Shown: positions 9,428-17,320, numbered from the stretch's first letter. The stretch: DNA of 64,000 nucleotides from Paenibacillus plantiphilus (GCF_927798095.1 NZ_CAKMMF010000017.1:1-64000), one strand, 5' to 3'. The notes: generated from the letters alone by a model not told the origin. Numbers and translations: made by a program.

Positions 9428-9592
9428 ATGCGTTGGGTGTACTGGGTGCGATTGTATGAGACCAAATTTCAAGCAGGCTGTCTTGTCAGCAGAATGGAGA
9501 ATGATTGGTGGGTATATGGATATAATTGCCCGCAGGAGATTGAGGTGTTCCGTTCGAGAAAGGGCAGATTTGGTGTTCGATATATGCCCTGA
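9428..9592 (+). CDS. Small aromatic-rich hypothetical protein
   Basis: A 54-residue protein starting at the ATG at 9428, seven bases after a GGGGGG tract at 9415-9420. It is rich in Trp and Tyr (MRWVYWVRLYE ... NDWWVYGYNCPQEIEVF) and ends in a basic stretch. No signal peptide or membrane helix. I do not recognise it. The good ribosome-binding site and the non-random composition favour a real gene over chance; it stands alone between an operon terminator and the tRNA promoter. Confidence 0.5.
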   Translation: MRWVYWVRLYETKFQAGCLVSRMENDWWVYGYNCPQEIEVFRSRKGRFGVRYMP

Positions 9593-9605
9593 TAAAAAAT
9601 AAATA

Positions 9606-9635
9606 TTGACTTTAATCCATAATATATAGTATATT
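9606..9635 (+). promoter_or_regulatory. Sigma-A promoter of the tRNA cluster
   Basis: TTGACT at 9606-9611 and TATATT at 9630-9635 with an 18-bp AT-rich spacer, about 40 bp before the first tRNA. Confidence 0.7.
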
Positions 9636-9677
9636 AATTCTTGTCGCCATTCAATGATGCTAGTGAAATGGTAATGT

Positions 9678-9754
<77 letters not shown>

Positions 9755-9777
9755 ACCTTTTAATGGTTATTTCTTTA

Positions 9778-9854
9778 GGGCCCTTAGCTCAGTTGGTTAG
9801 AGCGGTCGGCTCATAACCGATTGGTCGGGGGTTCGAGTCCCTCAGGGCCCACCA
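9778..9854 (+). tRNA. tRNA with CAU anticodon, probably tRNA-Ile2 (lysidine type)
   Basis: A 77-nt cloverleaf with CCA encoded and anticodon CAT. The acceptor stem GGGCCCT/AGGGCCC and the D-arm TTAGCTCAGTTGG resemble bacterial Ile2 tRNAs (whose C34 is modified by TilS to read AUA) more than elongator Met tRNAs. Acceptor pairs are complete, so it is not an initiator. Elongator tRNA-Met remains possible. Confidence 0.9.
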
Positions 9855-9877
9855 TTATAGTCACTGCATGAACACAT

Positions 9878-9966
9878 GCCGGGGTGGCGGAACTGGCAGA
9901 CGCACAGGACTTAAAATCCTGCGGTGGGTGACCACCGTACGGGTTCGATTCCCGTCCTCGGCACCA
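9878..9966 (+). tRNA. tRNA-Leu (UAA)
   Basis: An 89-nt class II tRNA with a long variable arm (GGTGGGTGACCACC), anticodon TAA in the loop CTTAAAA, acceptor GCCGGGG/CCTCGGC with one G-T wobble, and CCA encoded. Third and last gene of the cluster. Confidence 0.97.
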
Positions 9967-10025
9967 TTGTTTTTTATGGCTTTTAGCCGATGCATGAACT
10001 TACATACGAAGAATTACGCATAAAG

Positions 10026-10080
10026 CCTCCTGTTCAGAAACTGAGACTATCCTCAGGTTATGAGCTGGAGGTTTTTGTTT
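10026..10080 (+). terminator. Probable terminator of the tRNA cluster
   Basis: CCTCC (10026-10030) pairs with GGAGG (10067-10071) around an inner hairpin CTGAG/CTCAG, followed by a T-rich tract. Confidence 0.5.
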
Positions 10081-10102
10081 CTGCTGCGAACCTATTCTCC
10101 TG

Positions 10103-10131
10103 TTTAATTGAACGGCTGAATACAATATAAT
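10103..10131 (+). promoter_or_regulatory. ung: Candidate ung promoter
   Basis: TATAAT at 10126-10131 lies 17 bp after TTTAAT at 10103-10108. The -10 is perfect, the -35 weak. Confidence 0.4.
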
Positions 10132-10207
10132 AGAGGCAGGCATGGTGTGCGAATGGGTCTGATAGGCTAACAAGAGGTTTATTGATTCAATATTGCTGGA
10201 GGTACAT

Positions 10208-10915
10208 ATGACAATTATTTTTAAGAATGATTGGGCATCCATTTTGGATCAAGAGATGGAACGGCCCTATTACAGGGACATGCGGCAGAGGCTTGCTAAT
10301 GAGTATCGGACCAGTACAGTATATCCGAGTATGCACGACATCTTCAATGCGCTTCATTATACCTCCTATGAGGGCGTCAGAGTCGTTATTTTGGGACAGG
10401 ATCCCTATCATGGGGCAGGACAAGCACATGGGCTGAGCTTCTCTGTACAGCCCGGTGTGAAGGTGCCGCCTTCCCTGCAAAATATATACAAAGAGCTTCG
10501 GGAAGACCTTGGATGCCCGATCCCCGATCACGGCTATCTGGTATCGTGGGCCAAGCAAGGCGTGCTGCTCCTGAACAATGTTCTGACTGTTCAAGCTGGT
10601 CAGCCTGCTTCGCATCAAGGTATGGGATGGGAGCAGTTCACAGATGCGGTTGTAGCCTCTTTAAACCAGCGTAAGCGGCCTGTGGCCTTTATACTATGGG
10701 GTAAGCACGCGCAGGAGAAAGCGGCATCCATAGATACGAATCGGCATTATATCATTGCGTCACCGCATCCAAGTCCATTTGCTGCACATCGGGGCTTCTT
10801 CGGCAGCCGTCCCTTCTCCAAGGTTAATGACTTCCTGAAGAGTATCGGCAGCCCGGAGATCGATTGGTGTGTACCCGCTCTTGCAGAGCTGGAGTCAGCG
10901 GCAGATAGAGAATAG
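10208..10915 (+). CDS. ung: Uracil-DNA glycosylase
   Basis: Base-excision repair enzyme of 235 aa that removes uracil from DNA after cytosine deamination or dUMP incorporation. The family 1 motifs are intact: water-activating loop GQDPYHG with catalytic Asp (about residues 63-69), LLLNNVLTV, and the minor-groove intercalation loop [11 protein letters not shown] (about 187). Start ATG 10208 is five bases after GGAGG (10198-10202); an in-frame TTG at 10193 overlaps the leader. Length is normal for bacterial Ung. Monocistronic, convergent with the next gene across a shared terminator. Confidence 0.97.
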   Translation: MTIIFKNDWASILDQEMERPYYRDMRQRLANEYRTSTVYPSMHDIFNALHYTSYEGVRVVILGQDPYHGAGQAHGLSFSVQPGVKVPPSLQNIYKELREDLGCPIPDHGYLVSWAKQGVLLLNNVLTVQAGQPASHQGMGWEQFTDAVVASLNQRKRPVAFILWGKHAQEKAASIDTNRHYIIASPHPSPFAAHRGFFGSRPFSKVNDFLKSIGSPEIDWCVPALAELESAADRE

Positions 10916-10924
10916 GAAATAAAC

Positions 10925-11007
10925 AAAAGAGCAGTCCTCCATCATGAGCTGTGAATACCGGCCGCTTCCAGGCCCTGTTCATCATTCATGGAAAGGACTG
11001 CTCTTTT
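10925..11007. terminator. Bidirectional terminator between ung and the SLH-protein gene
   Basis: A 14-bp arm (AAAAGAGCAGTCCT, 10925-10938) and its complement (10994-11007) flank a structured loop of about 55 nt; T runs on both strands serve both convergent genes. Confidence 0.8.
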
Positions 11008-11018
11008 ATTAATAGACT

Positions 11019-11990
11019 TTATTGGCTGACTGCCGCGCTATCGTCTGAGCTTGTCGTGTCATTCATTGAAGCGGCTGCTTCGTTCAGAACCGGCTTATAG
11101 CTTTTTGCAACAAAGGTAACTACCTTCACTTCAGTCAGAACCTGCGGATACATCATATCTTTTTGGGGATAGAGGGGTTCGATGTTCAGAATGGCTTGAT
11201 CCCCGTCAAAGGTAATGGACGAGATGCGCATCCCATATCCTGGGTGAGGAGCCTGGGCGGTAATGGTCACTTTGTTCACTTCTTCATTGACTGCATCAAT
11301 TGTGATAGCTGGATCGTAGAGAGGGAAAGGTTGAGCGCCCTCGCCGGGTTCTGGTTTCACTATATTCTCCTTTACAAAACGAATCGCATCATGGAGCCAG
11401 CCAGCTCCTTCACCCCGGGTCATAATGGATTGCGGATTGAAATTTTGCTTGCTATCAAGCTGGGCGATCTTGCTGATCAACAGCTTCTGTATGCTTTCCA
11501 TGTATACTGGTGCAACATCAGCTTCATCCTTGATTTGCACGTATATTTCAATAAAGGCAAATTCCCCTTTTGTCATCATAGCGCGAAAGAGAATGTGGGC
11601 ATACTCCTCACGAGTTAGCGGGGCTGCTGGGTTAACATCCTTTGGGATATCCAGGCCGTTCAGATGAGCGATAATAAAAGCATCCGCATACCAAGCATTA
11701 TCCCTCACCCCCGTAAAATAATCGCTTGCCAGAGGCTGTTTGATGAACCGCATGTTGTCAATATTAATGCCCAATCCTTTGACAATGAGTGTAACACCTT
11801 CGGCATAGGTTAGTTTATCCTTAGGCTTGAACTTATTGTCTTTGCTTGTCGAAATGATGCCTTGCTTCTGCAATTCAGCGATTTTTGCCTCGTTTGGGTC
11901 TCCTTTCGTATCAGAGTATGCCATGACGGATTGTCCGACAACAACTAGCAGCAGCATAACGACTGCACTAATCAAAAAAGTCTTTTTCAT
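11019..11990 (-). CDS. Secreted S-layer-homology protein with PrcB-like C-terminal domain
   Basis: Exported protein of 323 aa. The N-terminus MKKTFLISAVVMLLLVVVG is a signal peptide. Three SLH-like segments follow (about 25-80, 95-145 and 165-200), with the characteristic KFKPKDKLTYAEGVTLIVKGL and PLTREEYAHILFRAM patterns, which bind secondary cell-wall polymers. The C-terminal part (about 215-310: GYGMRISSITFDGDQAILNIE ... QVLTEVKVVTFV) resembles the protease-complex PrcB C-terminal domain; that assignment is from pattern memory. Start ATG 11990 is preceded by GAGGTG at 11998-12003; the GTG at 11999 lies inside that site. Likely anchored to the cell wall; substrate or role unknown. Confidence 0.85.
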   Translation of the reverse strand: MKKTFLISAVVMLLLVVVGQSVMAYSDTKGDPNEAKIAELQKQGIISTSKDNKFKPKDKLTYAEGVTLIVKGLGINIDNMRFIKQPLASDYFTGVRDNAWYADAFIIAHLNGLDIPKDVNPAAPLTREEYAHILFRAMMTKGEFAFIEIYVQIKDEADVAPVYMESIQKLLISKIAQLDSKQNFNPQSIMTRGEGAGWLHDAIRFVKENIVKPEPGEGAQPFPLYDPAITIDAVNEEVNKVTITAQAPHPGYGMRISSITFDGDQAILNIEPLYPQKDMMYPQVLTEVKVVTFVAKSYKPVLNEAAASMNDTTSSDDSAAVSQ

Positions 11991-12449
11991 TTCAATCACC
12001 TCAATTAATAGTGTGGTTGAACTTTTGAACTGCTACTTTTAATGACGAGTCGTTATTTCGTTATGTTGCAGCTTTTCGGAATGAGGAGGTATTTAGAGTG
12101 AAAGTTGGGGTAGCTTTGATTGGCAGCTATTTATTACAGATAAATTACAGTCTAAGAATGAATAAAAGAAATTTAAGGCGATTTATTGATTTACAAGTTC
12201 CTTTAGACTTATTGACATGGAGAAATAAGAACCAATTTATGTTTATATTTTTTCACAAAAATAATCACTTAATACCATATATGGATATTGAGGCGTATGT
12301 TATATTGTTGCTGTATTCAAATCGTTTATGAAACGAGGTGGCCGTCAAACAATGTGGGATTGCTATTCAGATGTGCACAAGTATGACCAGTATGTAGTGT
12401 GGACAATGAAAGGCAATGATTAAACCAAAATCGAGAGGGATGTGAATTA
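11991..12449. other. Gap of 459 bp without a confident gene
   Basis: AT-rich stretch between the SLH gene (leftward) and the secreted 151-aa protein (rightward). It holds two small reading frames with plausible ribosome-binding sites (12098-12331 and 12352-12423, see there). No RNA structure or repeat was recognised. Confidence 0.6.
12098..12331 (+). CDS. Possible small AT-rich hypothetical protein
   Basis: GTG start at 12098 sits seven bases after a perfect AGGAGGT (12084-12090). The 77-residue product is basic in its middle (MNKRNLRRF) with hydrophobic stretches at both ends. I recognise no family, and codon use is AT-rich relative to neighbours, so this could be an acquired or decaying gene. 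The Shine-Dalgarno is the only strong argument for it. Confidence 0.3.
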   Translation: MKVGVALIGSYLLQINYSLRMNKRNLRRFIDLQVPLDLLTWRNKNQFMFIFFHKNNHLIPYMDIEAYVILLLYSNRL

Positions 12450-12905
12450 ATGTTAACTAAAAAATTTAAATCTTTTATTATGGCCTCACTGGTGTTATGT
12501 ATGGTGTTTGCTCCAATCTCTGCTCAAGCAGGCTCGAATACCGGCCCGACGGGAACTGCTACTCTTACGTATGCTTATGATTACTTCTATTGGACAGTAT
12601 ATCCTAACTTCCCATCGGGCTCTTCAGGTTCTACGAATGGAACTGGAACAATTAATATCTATAAAATCGTAGGCGGCTCTGAGGTTCATGACCGATTGAT
12701 TAATATCGGACATGTCAATCCAGGCACGACTTCTTCTGTTACGGGATCCCGTCCATGCGGTCTTGCTCCGGGAACTTATAAAGCTTATCTGACTGCGCAT
12801 GTAACGATGAACAACTCGCCTTATCATACGGTTTCGCTCCCTATTCCTTCTGAAACCTTTACGATAACTTCCTTCACGTCAACACCTTGTTACAATGGTT
12901 TCTAA
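12450..12905 (+). CDS. Secreted hypothetical protein
   Basis: A 151-aa protein with a clear Sec signal peptide: KKFKSF, a hydrophobic core, and a cleavage site after APISAQA near residue 27. The mature part is rich in Thr, Ser, Gly and aromatic residues, with a Cys pair toward the end (SRPCGLAPGTYKAYL and STPCYNGF), suggesting a small extracellular beta-sandwich stabilised by a disulfide. GAGAGGG precedes the ATG at usual distance. I do not recognise the family. Followed by a strong terminator. Confidence 0.75.
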   Translation: MLTKKFKSFIMASLVLCMVFAPISAQAGSNTGPTGTATLTYAYDYFYWTVYPNFPSGSSGSTNGTGTINIYKIVGGSEVHDRLINIGHVNPGTTSSVTGSRPCGLAPGTYKAYLTAHVTMNNSPYHTVSLPIPSETFTITSFTSTPCYNGF

Positions 12906-12925
12906 TTAACAGACAGTAAAAAAAT

Positions 12926-12966
12926 AAAGAGATCCCAGTTCAGGTTAGTTCCGTTGGGATCTCTTT
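12926..12966. terminator. Bidirectional terminator after the secreted protein gene
   Basis: AAAGAGATCCCA (12926-12937) is complementary to TGGGATCTCTTT (12955-12966). A/T ends on both sides let it serve the rightward secreted gene and the leftward DUF2642 gene. Confidence 0.85.
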
Positions 12967-13013
12967 ATTCAGATTTGGTTCCAGATCACTGGTTCCAACT
13001 CACTCAACCGCAA

Positions 13014-13274
13014 TTATAGTGGCATTGTCCATACAATCTCGGCGATCCGTACACAAGCTTGCCTGCTGTGGGCTGGGCTGTGTAATTGCAGGAGCACATG
13101 ATCAGGTTTCACATCAATGATCGTTCCTTCAATTGCTCCACGTGTTGTTTCGAGCAGTACACAGCGGCCAGTTAATCGGCAAAGGGCGGCTACTACGTAA
13201 GGGTCAATCGACGATACCGTTTGTACTTGACTTGGATTTAACTGCGCTGGACTGGTCTGGCTTGGTTGATACAA
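13014..13274 (-). CDS. DUF2642-family small protein
   Basis: An 86-aa protein. A Pro/Ser/Gln-rich N-terminus precedes a compact Sm-like or beta-barrel stretch: DPYVVAALCRLTGRCVLLETTRG, VDGVKP-type turn (IDVKPDHVLLQL) and VRIAEIVWTMP, the pattern of DUF2642 (YuzF-type) proteins of sporeformers. Role unknown; relatives are often linked to spores or spore coats. Start choice: AAGGAG (13283-13288, reading leftward) stands eight bases before a TTG at 13274 but directly against the GTG at 13283, so TTG is favoured. Confidence 0.72.
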   Translation of the reverse strand: MYQPSQTSPAQLNPSQVQTVSSIDPYVVAALCRLTGRCVLLETTRGAIEGTIIDVKPDHVLLQLHSPAHSRQACVRIAEIVWTMPL

Positions 13275-13361
13275 ATTATTCACTCCTTAGCTTAGCTTCG
13301 TTTCCATCATATGCAGCTGCCTACCTTGAGGAATGGGCGTCAAAAAAATCCGAGAAAGTGA

Positions 13362-13390
13362 TTGACTTCATTGCATTGATTTGATATATT
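13362..13390 (+). promoter_or_regulatory. Promoter of tRNA-Val
   Basis: TTGACT at 13362-13367 and TATATT at 13385-13390, spacer 17 bp. Confidence 0.75.
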
Positions 13391-13421
13391 ATTTCTTGTC
13401 ACTAATTGAAACAATCCTTTT

Positions 13422-13497
13422 GATCTGTTAGCTCAGCTGGGAGAGCACCATCTTGACAGGGTGGGGGTCAGTGGTTCGAGCCCACTACAGATCACCA
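13422..13497 (+). tRNA. tRNA-Val (GAC)
   Basis: A 76-nt cloverleaf with CCA encoded: acceptor GATCTGT/ACAGATC, anticodon stem CCATC/GGTGG with loop TTGACAG (anticodon GAC). Single-gene unit with its own promoter and terminator. Confidence 0.96.
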
Positions 13498-13510
13498 TAT
13501 TTAAATGTTA

Positions 13511-13537
13511 AAACCCTTGATAATCAAGGGTTTTTTT
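13511..13537 (+). terminator. Terminator of tRNA-Val
   Basis: AACCCTTGA and TCAAGGGTT form a nine-pair stem with a three-base loop, followed by T residues. Confidence 0.9.
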
Positions 13538-13753
13538 GTTTGTTTATTTCATGGAAGCGGGATAGCTGCTTTCCAGTTGATTCAGCAAATGAAGAACCTC
13601 CATTAATAGTAATCATGCCATCGTGCATGACTACAATAGTATTAGCTCTCCTTGTCTATTTAAGCGATATCTTCAACATGGCTGTGTTTGGTCATCCAAT
13701 TGTTGGAGCATACTATACCCATTGATTAGATTCACGGTGATAGGGGGATGGCG

Positions 13754-13984
13754 ATGAGAATTTGTGCTGCGGTGCTGCTATGTCTATTGTTATGTACGGG
13801 GTGTGAGCTGGAGCTGGCGCCGAATTTCACGGAGAGAGGCGATTCCCTTCACGAGGGTGTATCTGCGAATGTCTACCCGCTAAGCGGTTCCGTGTCCAAA
13901 GAGGTATACGAGCTGAAGCGTTCTGATAGAACACCATTCTCGCCAAAGGGTACTGGACTGAAGAATGTGAGCCCCGAGGAATAA
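13754..13984 (+). CDS. Small lipoprotein, hypothetical
   Basis: A 76-aa protein with a short hydrophobic leader and the lipobox LLCTGC (Cys17), so probably anchored to the outer face of the membrane. The mature part is polar and unrecognised. The ATG at 13754 is about six bases after AGGGGG; the in-frame ATG at 13748 touches the Shine-Dalgarno. No terminator separates it clearly from the DUF3892 gene 86 bases downstream. Confidence 0.65.
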   Translation: MRICAAVLLCLLLCTGCELELAPNFTERGDSLHEGVSANVYPLSGSVSKEVYELKRSDRTPFSPKGTGLKNVSPEE

Positions 13985-14070
13985 GAGCGGTCACTGCTGG
14001 GACAAGCTATATCTGTACAGTGTGATGGTGTGGCTGATGTTCAGTTTTTTACAAGGAGATGATAGGTATT

Positions 14071-14328
14071 ATGGATACGTCAGAACGTGAACAATCGCAG
14101 CAAAACCGCGAAACTTTCGTTGCCGTACAGAAGAACGGGGATGGCGATCTAACGGCCTTCAAAACCTCAAGCGGGCGAGTGCTGGATTATAGTCAGGCTT
14201 TGCAGGAGGTCCAAGGCGGGCATATTGCAGGTGTAAACGCCTTTAAAGGAAGAGATGGCGAAACCTATATTCGGGGAGACGCTGATGGCGATCCGACCAA
14301 CAATCTCGATCAACTTCCGAACTTCTAG
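14071..14328 (+). CDS. DUF3892-family protein
   Basis: An 85-aa soluble protein with the DUF3892 layout: FVAVQKNGDGDLTAFKTSSG, a short helix YSQALQEVQ, and GVNAFKGRDGETYIRGDADG ending NNLDQLP. Function unknown; small single-domain members are common in sporeformers. AAGGAG at 14053-14058 is 12 bases before ATG 14071, while the ATG at 14059 directly abuts it. Confidence 0.72.
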   Translation: MDTSEREQSQQNRETFVAVQKNGDGDLTAFKTSSGRVLDYSQALQEVQGGHIAGVNAFKGRDGETYIRGDADGDPTNNLDQLPNF

Positions 14329-14375
14329 TTCAGGTCGCTTTCACACGAAGAAAAACCCGCATTAAGCGGGCGATG

Positions 14376-14408
14376 GGCTGTCGATGTCATTCATCGGCAG
14401 TCTTTTCT
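14376..14408. terminator. Terminator between DUF3892 and MBL-fold genes
   Basis: GGCTGTCGATG (14376-14386) pairs with CATCGGCAGTC (14392-14402) with two G-T wobbles, then TTTT. A smaller hairpin CCCGC/GCGGG lies just upstream at 14356-14370. Confidence 0.6.
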
Positions 14409-14421
14409 ATGTGAGAGCCAT

Positions 14422-15147
14422 TCAGAAATTATAGAGCTGATGCTGCTCTACGAATCTCATTGGGCCAGTACGGCCTTCATATTCGGGCTTGTTATCTTCA
14501 TAATGCATGAGCCAGATCATCTCCTGCAGATGGTCAGGCAATGATTGAAGCTCCTCCAACGTCGTGTGGACAAGCCCGGGAGGAATGAACTGGCAATCGT
14601 GAAAAATCGTTGTACATCCGCGCTGATAGAGCCGCTCCAGCAACCCGGGATCAAACTTCATATCAGCAGAGTAAAAGAAGCTGCCGTTAATAAAGTAGGA
14701 ATAGCTCGGCTTCTTCGGGATGTGACTTGTTAAAATAGCCTCTACAGATAGTCCAGGAATCAGCTCATGCTGCTGGCCTACTTCTATTAGATGCACGTCA
14801 AAGTAATCATCAAGTGTGGGGAATTCATCTGTCTTTAACCCGCCGCTAAGGGACCCTTCCCAGAGCGTGTCTACGATGGGTGAAGGAATGAACAATTTGG
14901 CCTTTTTCTTGAATACATACTTCATCTGAAATGCAAATTCCTCGATCCCGCCGATATGATCGGAATGGATATGGCTTATTAGGAGCGCATCGATATCGCT
15001 GAACTTATAACCGAGCTGGTGCAAGGATAAGGGTGCTGTCATCCCGCAGTCCATCATCAAAATATGGCCTTGTGAGAAGCAGATCGCATTAGTGTTGTAA
15101 TATTGTTTGGCAAAAGCACTGCCTGTCCCGAGCATTTGTATGTTCAA
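14422..15147 (-). CDS. MBL-fold metal-dependent hydrolase (RNase Z-like)
   Basis: A 241-aa metallo-beta-lactamase fold hydrolase. The N-terminal strand QMLGTGSAFA, the metal motif HIHSDHIGG (about 58-66), MDCGMTAPL and a C-terminal MHYED resemble RNase Z-like phosphodiesterases, but the exosite arm of true RNase Z is not evident and the protein is shorter than the usual ~307 aa. A two-metal active site is predicted. It starts at TTG 15147 with GGGGGAT eight bases before; an ATG four codons in would cut the first beta strand. Substrate unknown. Confidence 0.85.
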   Translation of the reverse strand: MNIQMLGTGSAFAKQYYNTNAICFSQGHILMMDCGMTAPLSLHQLGYKFSDIDALLISHIHSDHIGGIEEFAFQMKYVFKKKAKLFIPSPIVDTLWEGSLSGGLKTDEFPTLDDYFDVHLIEVGQQHELIPGLSVEAILTSHIPKKPSYSYFINGSFFYSADMKFDPGLLERLYQRGCTTIFHDCQFIPPGLVHTTLEELQSLPDHLQEMIWLMHYEDNKPEYEGRTGPMRFVEQHQLYNF

Positions 15148-15316
15148 TCGGGCATCCCCCTATGTGATCATTATTTCAAATTTATCATTTCCAACAGCAA
15201 ATGGAAAGAGATTTATTGGTAAATGTAAACAATCGTGATAAACGCCGCTGCACATGTGTCTCTATGCTCATAGGATAGCAATAAACCGACTGAGACAATG
15301 AGGCAGGTGCTTGCAG

Positions 15317-15514
15317 ATGGCAAAAGGGAAAGGGATCAAAAAAAAGAAGTCCGCATCTGATCGCAAACAGAAAGTTACGAAGCTCGTTCTATCGGATACA
15401 TGTGCGGTATGCCCAACGCCCTGCGCGAGAGGCTTAAGGTATCTGGACGGAATGAGGCAGCCCGGTGCTGTTGGAAAGGGCGTTCCGTGTATTCTGACAC
15501 TCAAATATGTGTAG
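15317..15514 (+). CDS. Small basic cysteine-containing hypothetical protein
   Basis: A 65-aa protein: a lysine-rich start (KGKGIKKKKSASDRKQK), then four Cys in a CAVCPTPC plus a distant GVPC, a possible metal-binding or disulfide arrangement. AGGCAGGTG at 15301-15309 precedes ATG 15317. The Cys spacing and basic character argue for a genuine gene; family not recognised. Confidence 0.55.
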   Translation: MAKGKGIKKKKSASDRKQKVTKLVLSDTCAVCPTPCARGLRYLDGMRQPGAVGKGVPCILTLKYV

Positions 15515-15668
15515 TTCAGTAAACTCTTCTATTTCCCGGGCAAGCGCAGCATTCAACAGATTCCGACATATAAAGAGGTCGTGAATTTTTTTGGCAGGCT
15601 GCGCAACTTTGGACGACTTGGTGAGTATAACCAAACATCCAAGCATACAGGATGGAGGGTTGACAGCC

Positions 15669-16235
15669 ATGAAGTTCAGAAAGCTTCTCATCTTGCTGCT
15701 GGTGATGTCATTATGGGGCGGTACAATGCTGTTCGCCGACGCGGCGGTACAGAAAGTTCGAGTGATCGTTAACGGATCTGAGTTAGACGATGCCGGCCTA
15801 TTCACCGAAGGCAAAACCTATTTGCCCATACGTCAAATAGCTGCAACGATGCAGGCATTTATTTCGTGGGATGAAAGTGCAAAGAAAGTAACCGTACACA
15901 AACCGAATGTCCACATGTTCCTCTTCCAGGATAATACGATTTTCGGCAATGTTACGAAAGGCAATCGCATCACGTTCAAGGTTTTCGCGCAAATCGATAA
16001 TTTGTTAACGGATGTTTCTGCAGTTAAGGTATCGATAGTGGACCCGGACGGCAAGGAAGAGGTCATTCAATCCGAAAAGGTGAACAAGAATGATAATTTC
16101 TGGTACCGAACAGATGATTTCACCTATACGTTTAGCTCGGCAGGCAAATATACGATCCGTTTCTATATGAAGGTCAATGCATCGGATGATTGGAAGCAGA
16201 TATCTGAGAAAACTGTGACAGCAAAAAGCTCATAA
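15669..16235 (+). CDS. Secreted protein with copper amine oxidase N-like domain
   Basis: A 188-aa exported protein. After a signal peptide (KFRKLLILLLVMSLWGG ... ADA, cleavage near residue 25), residues about 28-70 match the copper amine oxidase N-terminal-like repeat common in Paenibacillus surface proteins (VRVIVNGSELDDAG, TYLPIRQIAATMQAFISWDESAKKV without the rest of an oxidase). The C-terminal half is a beta-sandwich-like segment ending GKYTIRFYMKV. No catalytic residues are apparent. Start ATG 15669 has GGAGGG about nine bases upstream; longer upstream in-frame extension lacks a signal peptide. Followed by a terminator. Confidence 0.78.
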   Translation: MKFRKLLILLLVMSLWGGTMLFADAAVQKVRVIVNGSELDDAGLFTEGKTYLPIRQIAATMQAFISWDESAKKVTVHKPNVHMFLFQDNTIFGNVTKGNRITFKVFAQIDNLLTDVSAVKVSIVDPDGKEEVIQSEKVNKNDNFWYRTDDFTYTFSSAGKYTIRFYMKVNASDDWKQISEKTVTAKSS

Positions 16236-16241
16236 TCATGT

Positions 16242-16277
16242 AACGCCCTTGCTGGATTCAGCAGGGGCGTTCTGTTT
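16242..16277 (+). terminator. Terminator after the secreted CuAO-N-like protein
   Basis: ACGCCC(TTGCTG) pairs with (CAGCAG)GGGCGT, then TTCTGTTT. Confidence 0.75.
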
Positions 16278-16345
16278 GACCAGCAACATGTTCCGTGTTA
16301 CGATAGCGAGGAAAACTATTCATGAATTGAAATGAGGTTATAATC

Positions 16346-16672
16346 GTGAGCGAACATGAGCATAAGAATGAAGAGAATTGTGGCGACGGATGTGGATGCG
16401 GTCATGACCATGAGCACGAAGAGCATGTTTTTCTCGTAACGGATGAGGAAGGCAAGGAACGTGAGATGGTAATGGTATACACGTTTGAATCGGAAGAGCA
16501 GGTTTATGCTGTTCTGCTGGATCGTAATGATCCAGAATCAGACGGTGTCATCTTCCGTATTGAAGAAGAGAATGGCGAAGCGTTTCTTGTTGGAATCGAA
16601 GAGGATGCTGAGTGGGAGCGCGTAACGCGCATTTACGAGGAAATTGCTCAACGTGAAAATCAAGAAAACTAA
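16346..16672 (+). CDS. DUF1292-family protein (YrzB-like)
   Basis: A 108-aa acidic protein starting at GTG 16346 behind GAGGTT. The DUF1292 core (VFLVTDEEGKEREMVMVYTFESEE ... YAVLLDR ... FRIEEENGEAFLVGIEED) is complete. The N-terminus carries a His/Cys-rich patch (CGDGCGCGHDHEHEEH) that could bind metal. In other Firmicutes relatives sit beside alaS/yrrL; here it stands alone. Function unknown. Confidence 0.85.
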   Translation: MSEHEHKNEENCGDGCGCGHDHEHEEHVFLVTDEEGKEREMVMVYTFESEEQVYAVLLDRNDPESDGVIFRIEEENGEAFLVGIEEDAEWERVTRIYEEIAQRENQEN

Positions 16673-16693
16673 GAATAGGAAGACTGCTGGAGC

Positions 16694-16725
16694 AAAAACT
16701 CCGAGCCCTAGAGCTCGGAGTTTTT
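16694..16725. terminator. Bidirectional terminator between DUF1292 and DUF1885 genes
   Basis: A perfect 13-bp stem (AAAAACTCCGAGC / GCTCGGAGTTTTT) with a six-base loop; works for both convergent genes. Confidence 0.92.
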
Positions 16726-16776
16726 AATTTAGCAGATGAACCGCCGCAAGAGAGGGGCGGCACAGATGGCTGCTTC

Positions 16777-17196
16777 TTATTTGCGCGGATTATAATATAT
16801 GGTTCGTCCATTAAACATCGTTAACTCTGCTTTCATACGCTTGGCAAAATATTTGCAAAGCTCATTGCCCTTCGCCTTATCCCCATGAGTGGCGCTGTCA
16901 GGCAGCACGACCTGCACATAGGAGGTTTCCTTCTCGCCATCGCTATTGGAGCCGACGCCGAACAGAATATAATTGTACTGGGGACTCGTCCCCTTCAAGT
17001 AGAACCAGAGATGCTCCTCGCCTTGCTTGGATTCAATCGTATAAGGGAACGCCGCCTCTGTATAATCCCAGCTCAGCTGCTGGCCGGTTAGCGCGGTTTG
17101 CTCGCGATATCGCTGGAGCTGTTCCTTCACCTCGCCCAGGTTAAGCCGTTCTACAGTGGAACCTTCCACAAACTTGATGTAAGCGCTTTGACTCAC
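16777..17196 (-). CDS. DUF1885-like protein
   Basis: A 139-aa soluble protein. SAYIKFVEGSTVERLNLGE, QQLSWDYTEAAFPYTIE, YNYILFGVG and ATHGDKAKGNELCKYFAKR correspond, as I remember it, to the DUF1885 family of Bacillales (structure known, function not). Start GTG 17196 is seven bases after GGGGGTGG; upstream codons to 17232 are in frame but without signal. Monocistronic, followed by a strong terminator. Confidence 0.75.
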   Translation of the reverse strand: MSQSAYIKFVEGSTVERLNLGEVKEQLQRYREQTALTGQQLSWDYTEAAFPYTIESKQGEEHLWFYLKGTSPQYNYILFGVGSNSDGEKETSYVQVVLPDSATHGDKAKGNELCKYFAKRMKAELTMFNGRTIYYNPRK

Positions 17197-17320
17197 TTCT
17201 CGCCCACCCCCAACAACATCATAGCATTCCATCCGAACATTGACAATAACGGAGAATTACAGCTGAATAAGTGGAGAAGCCGGAGCACCGGCCCCGGCTT
17301 CTCTCTATTCGAATGCGAGC

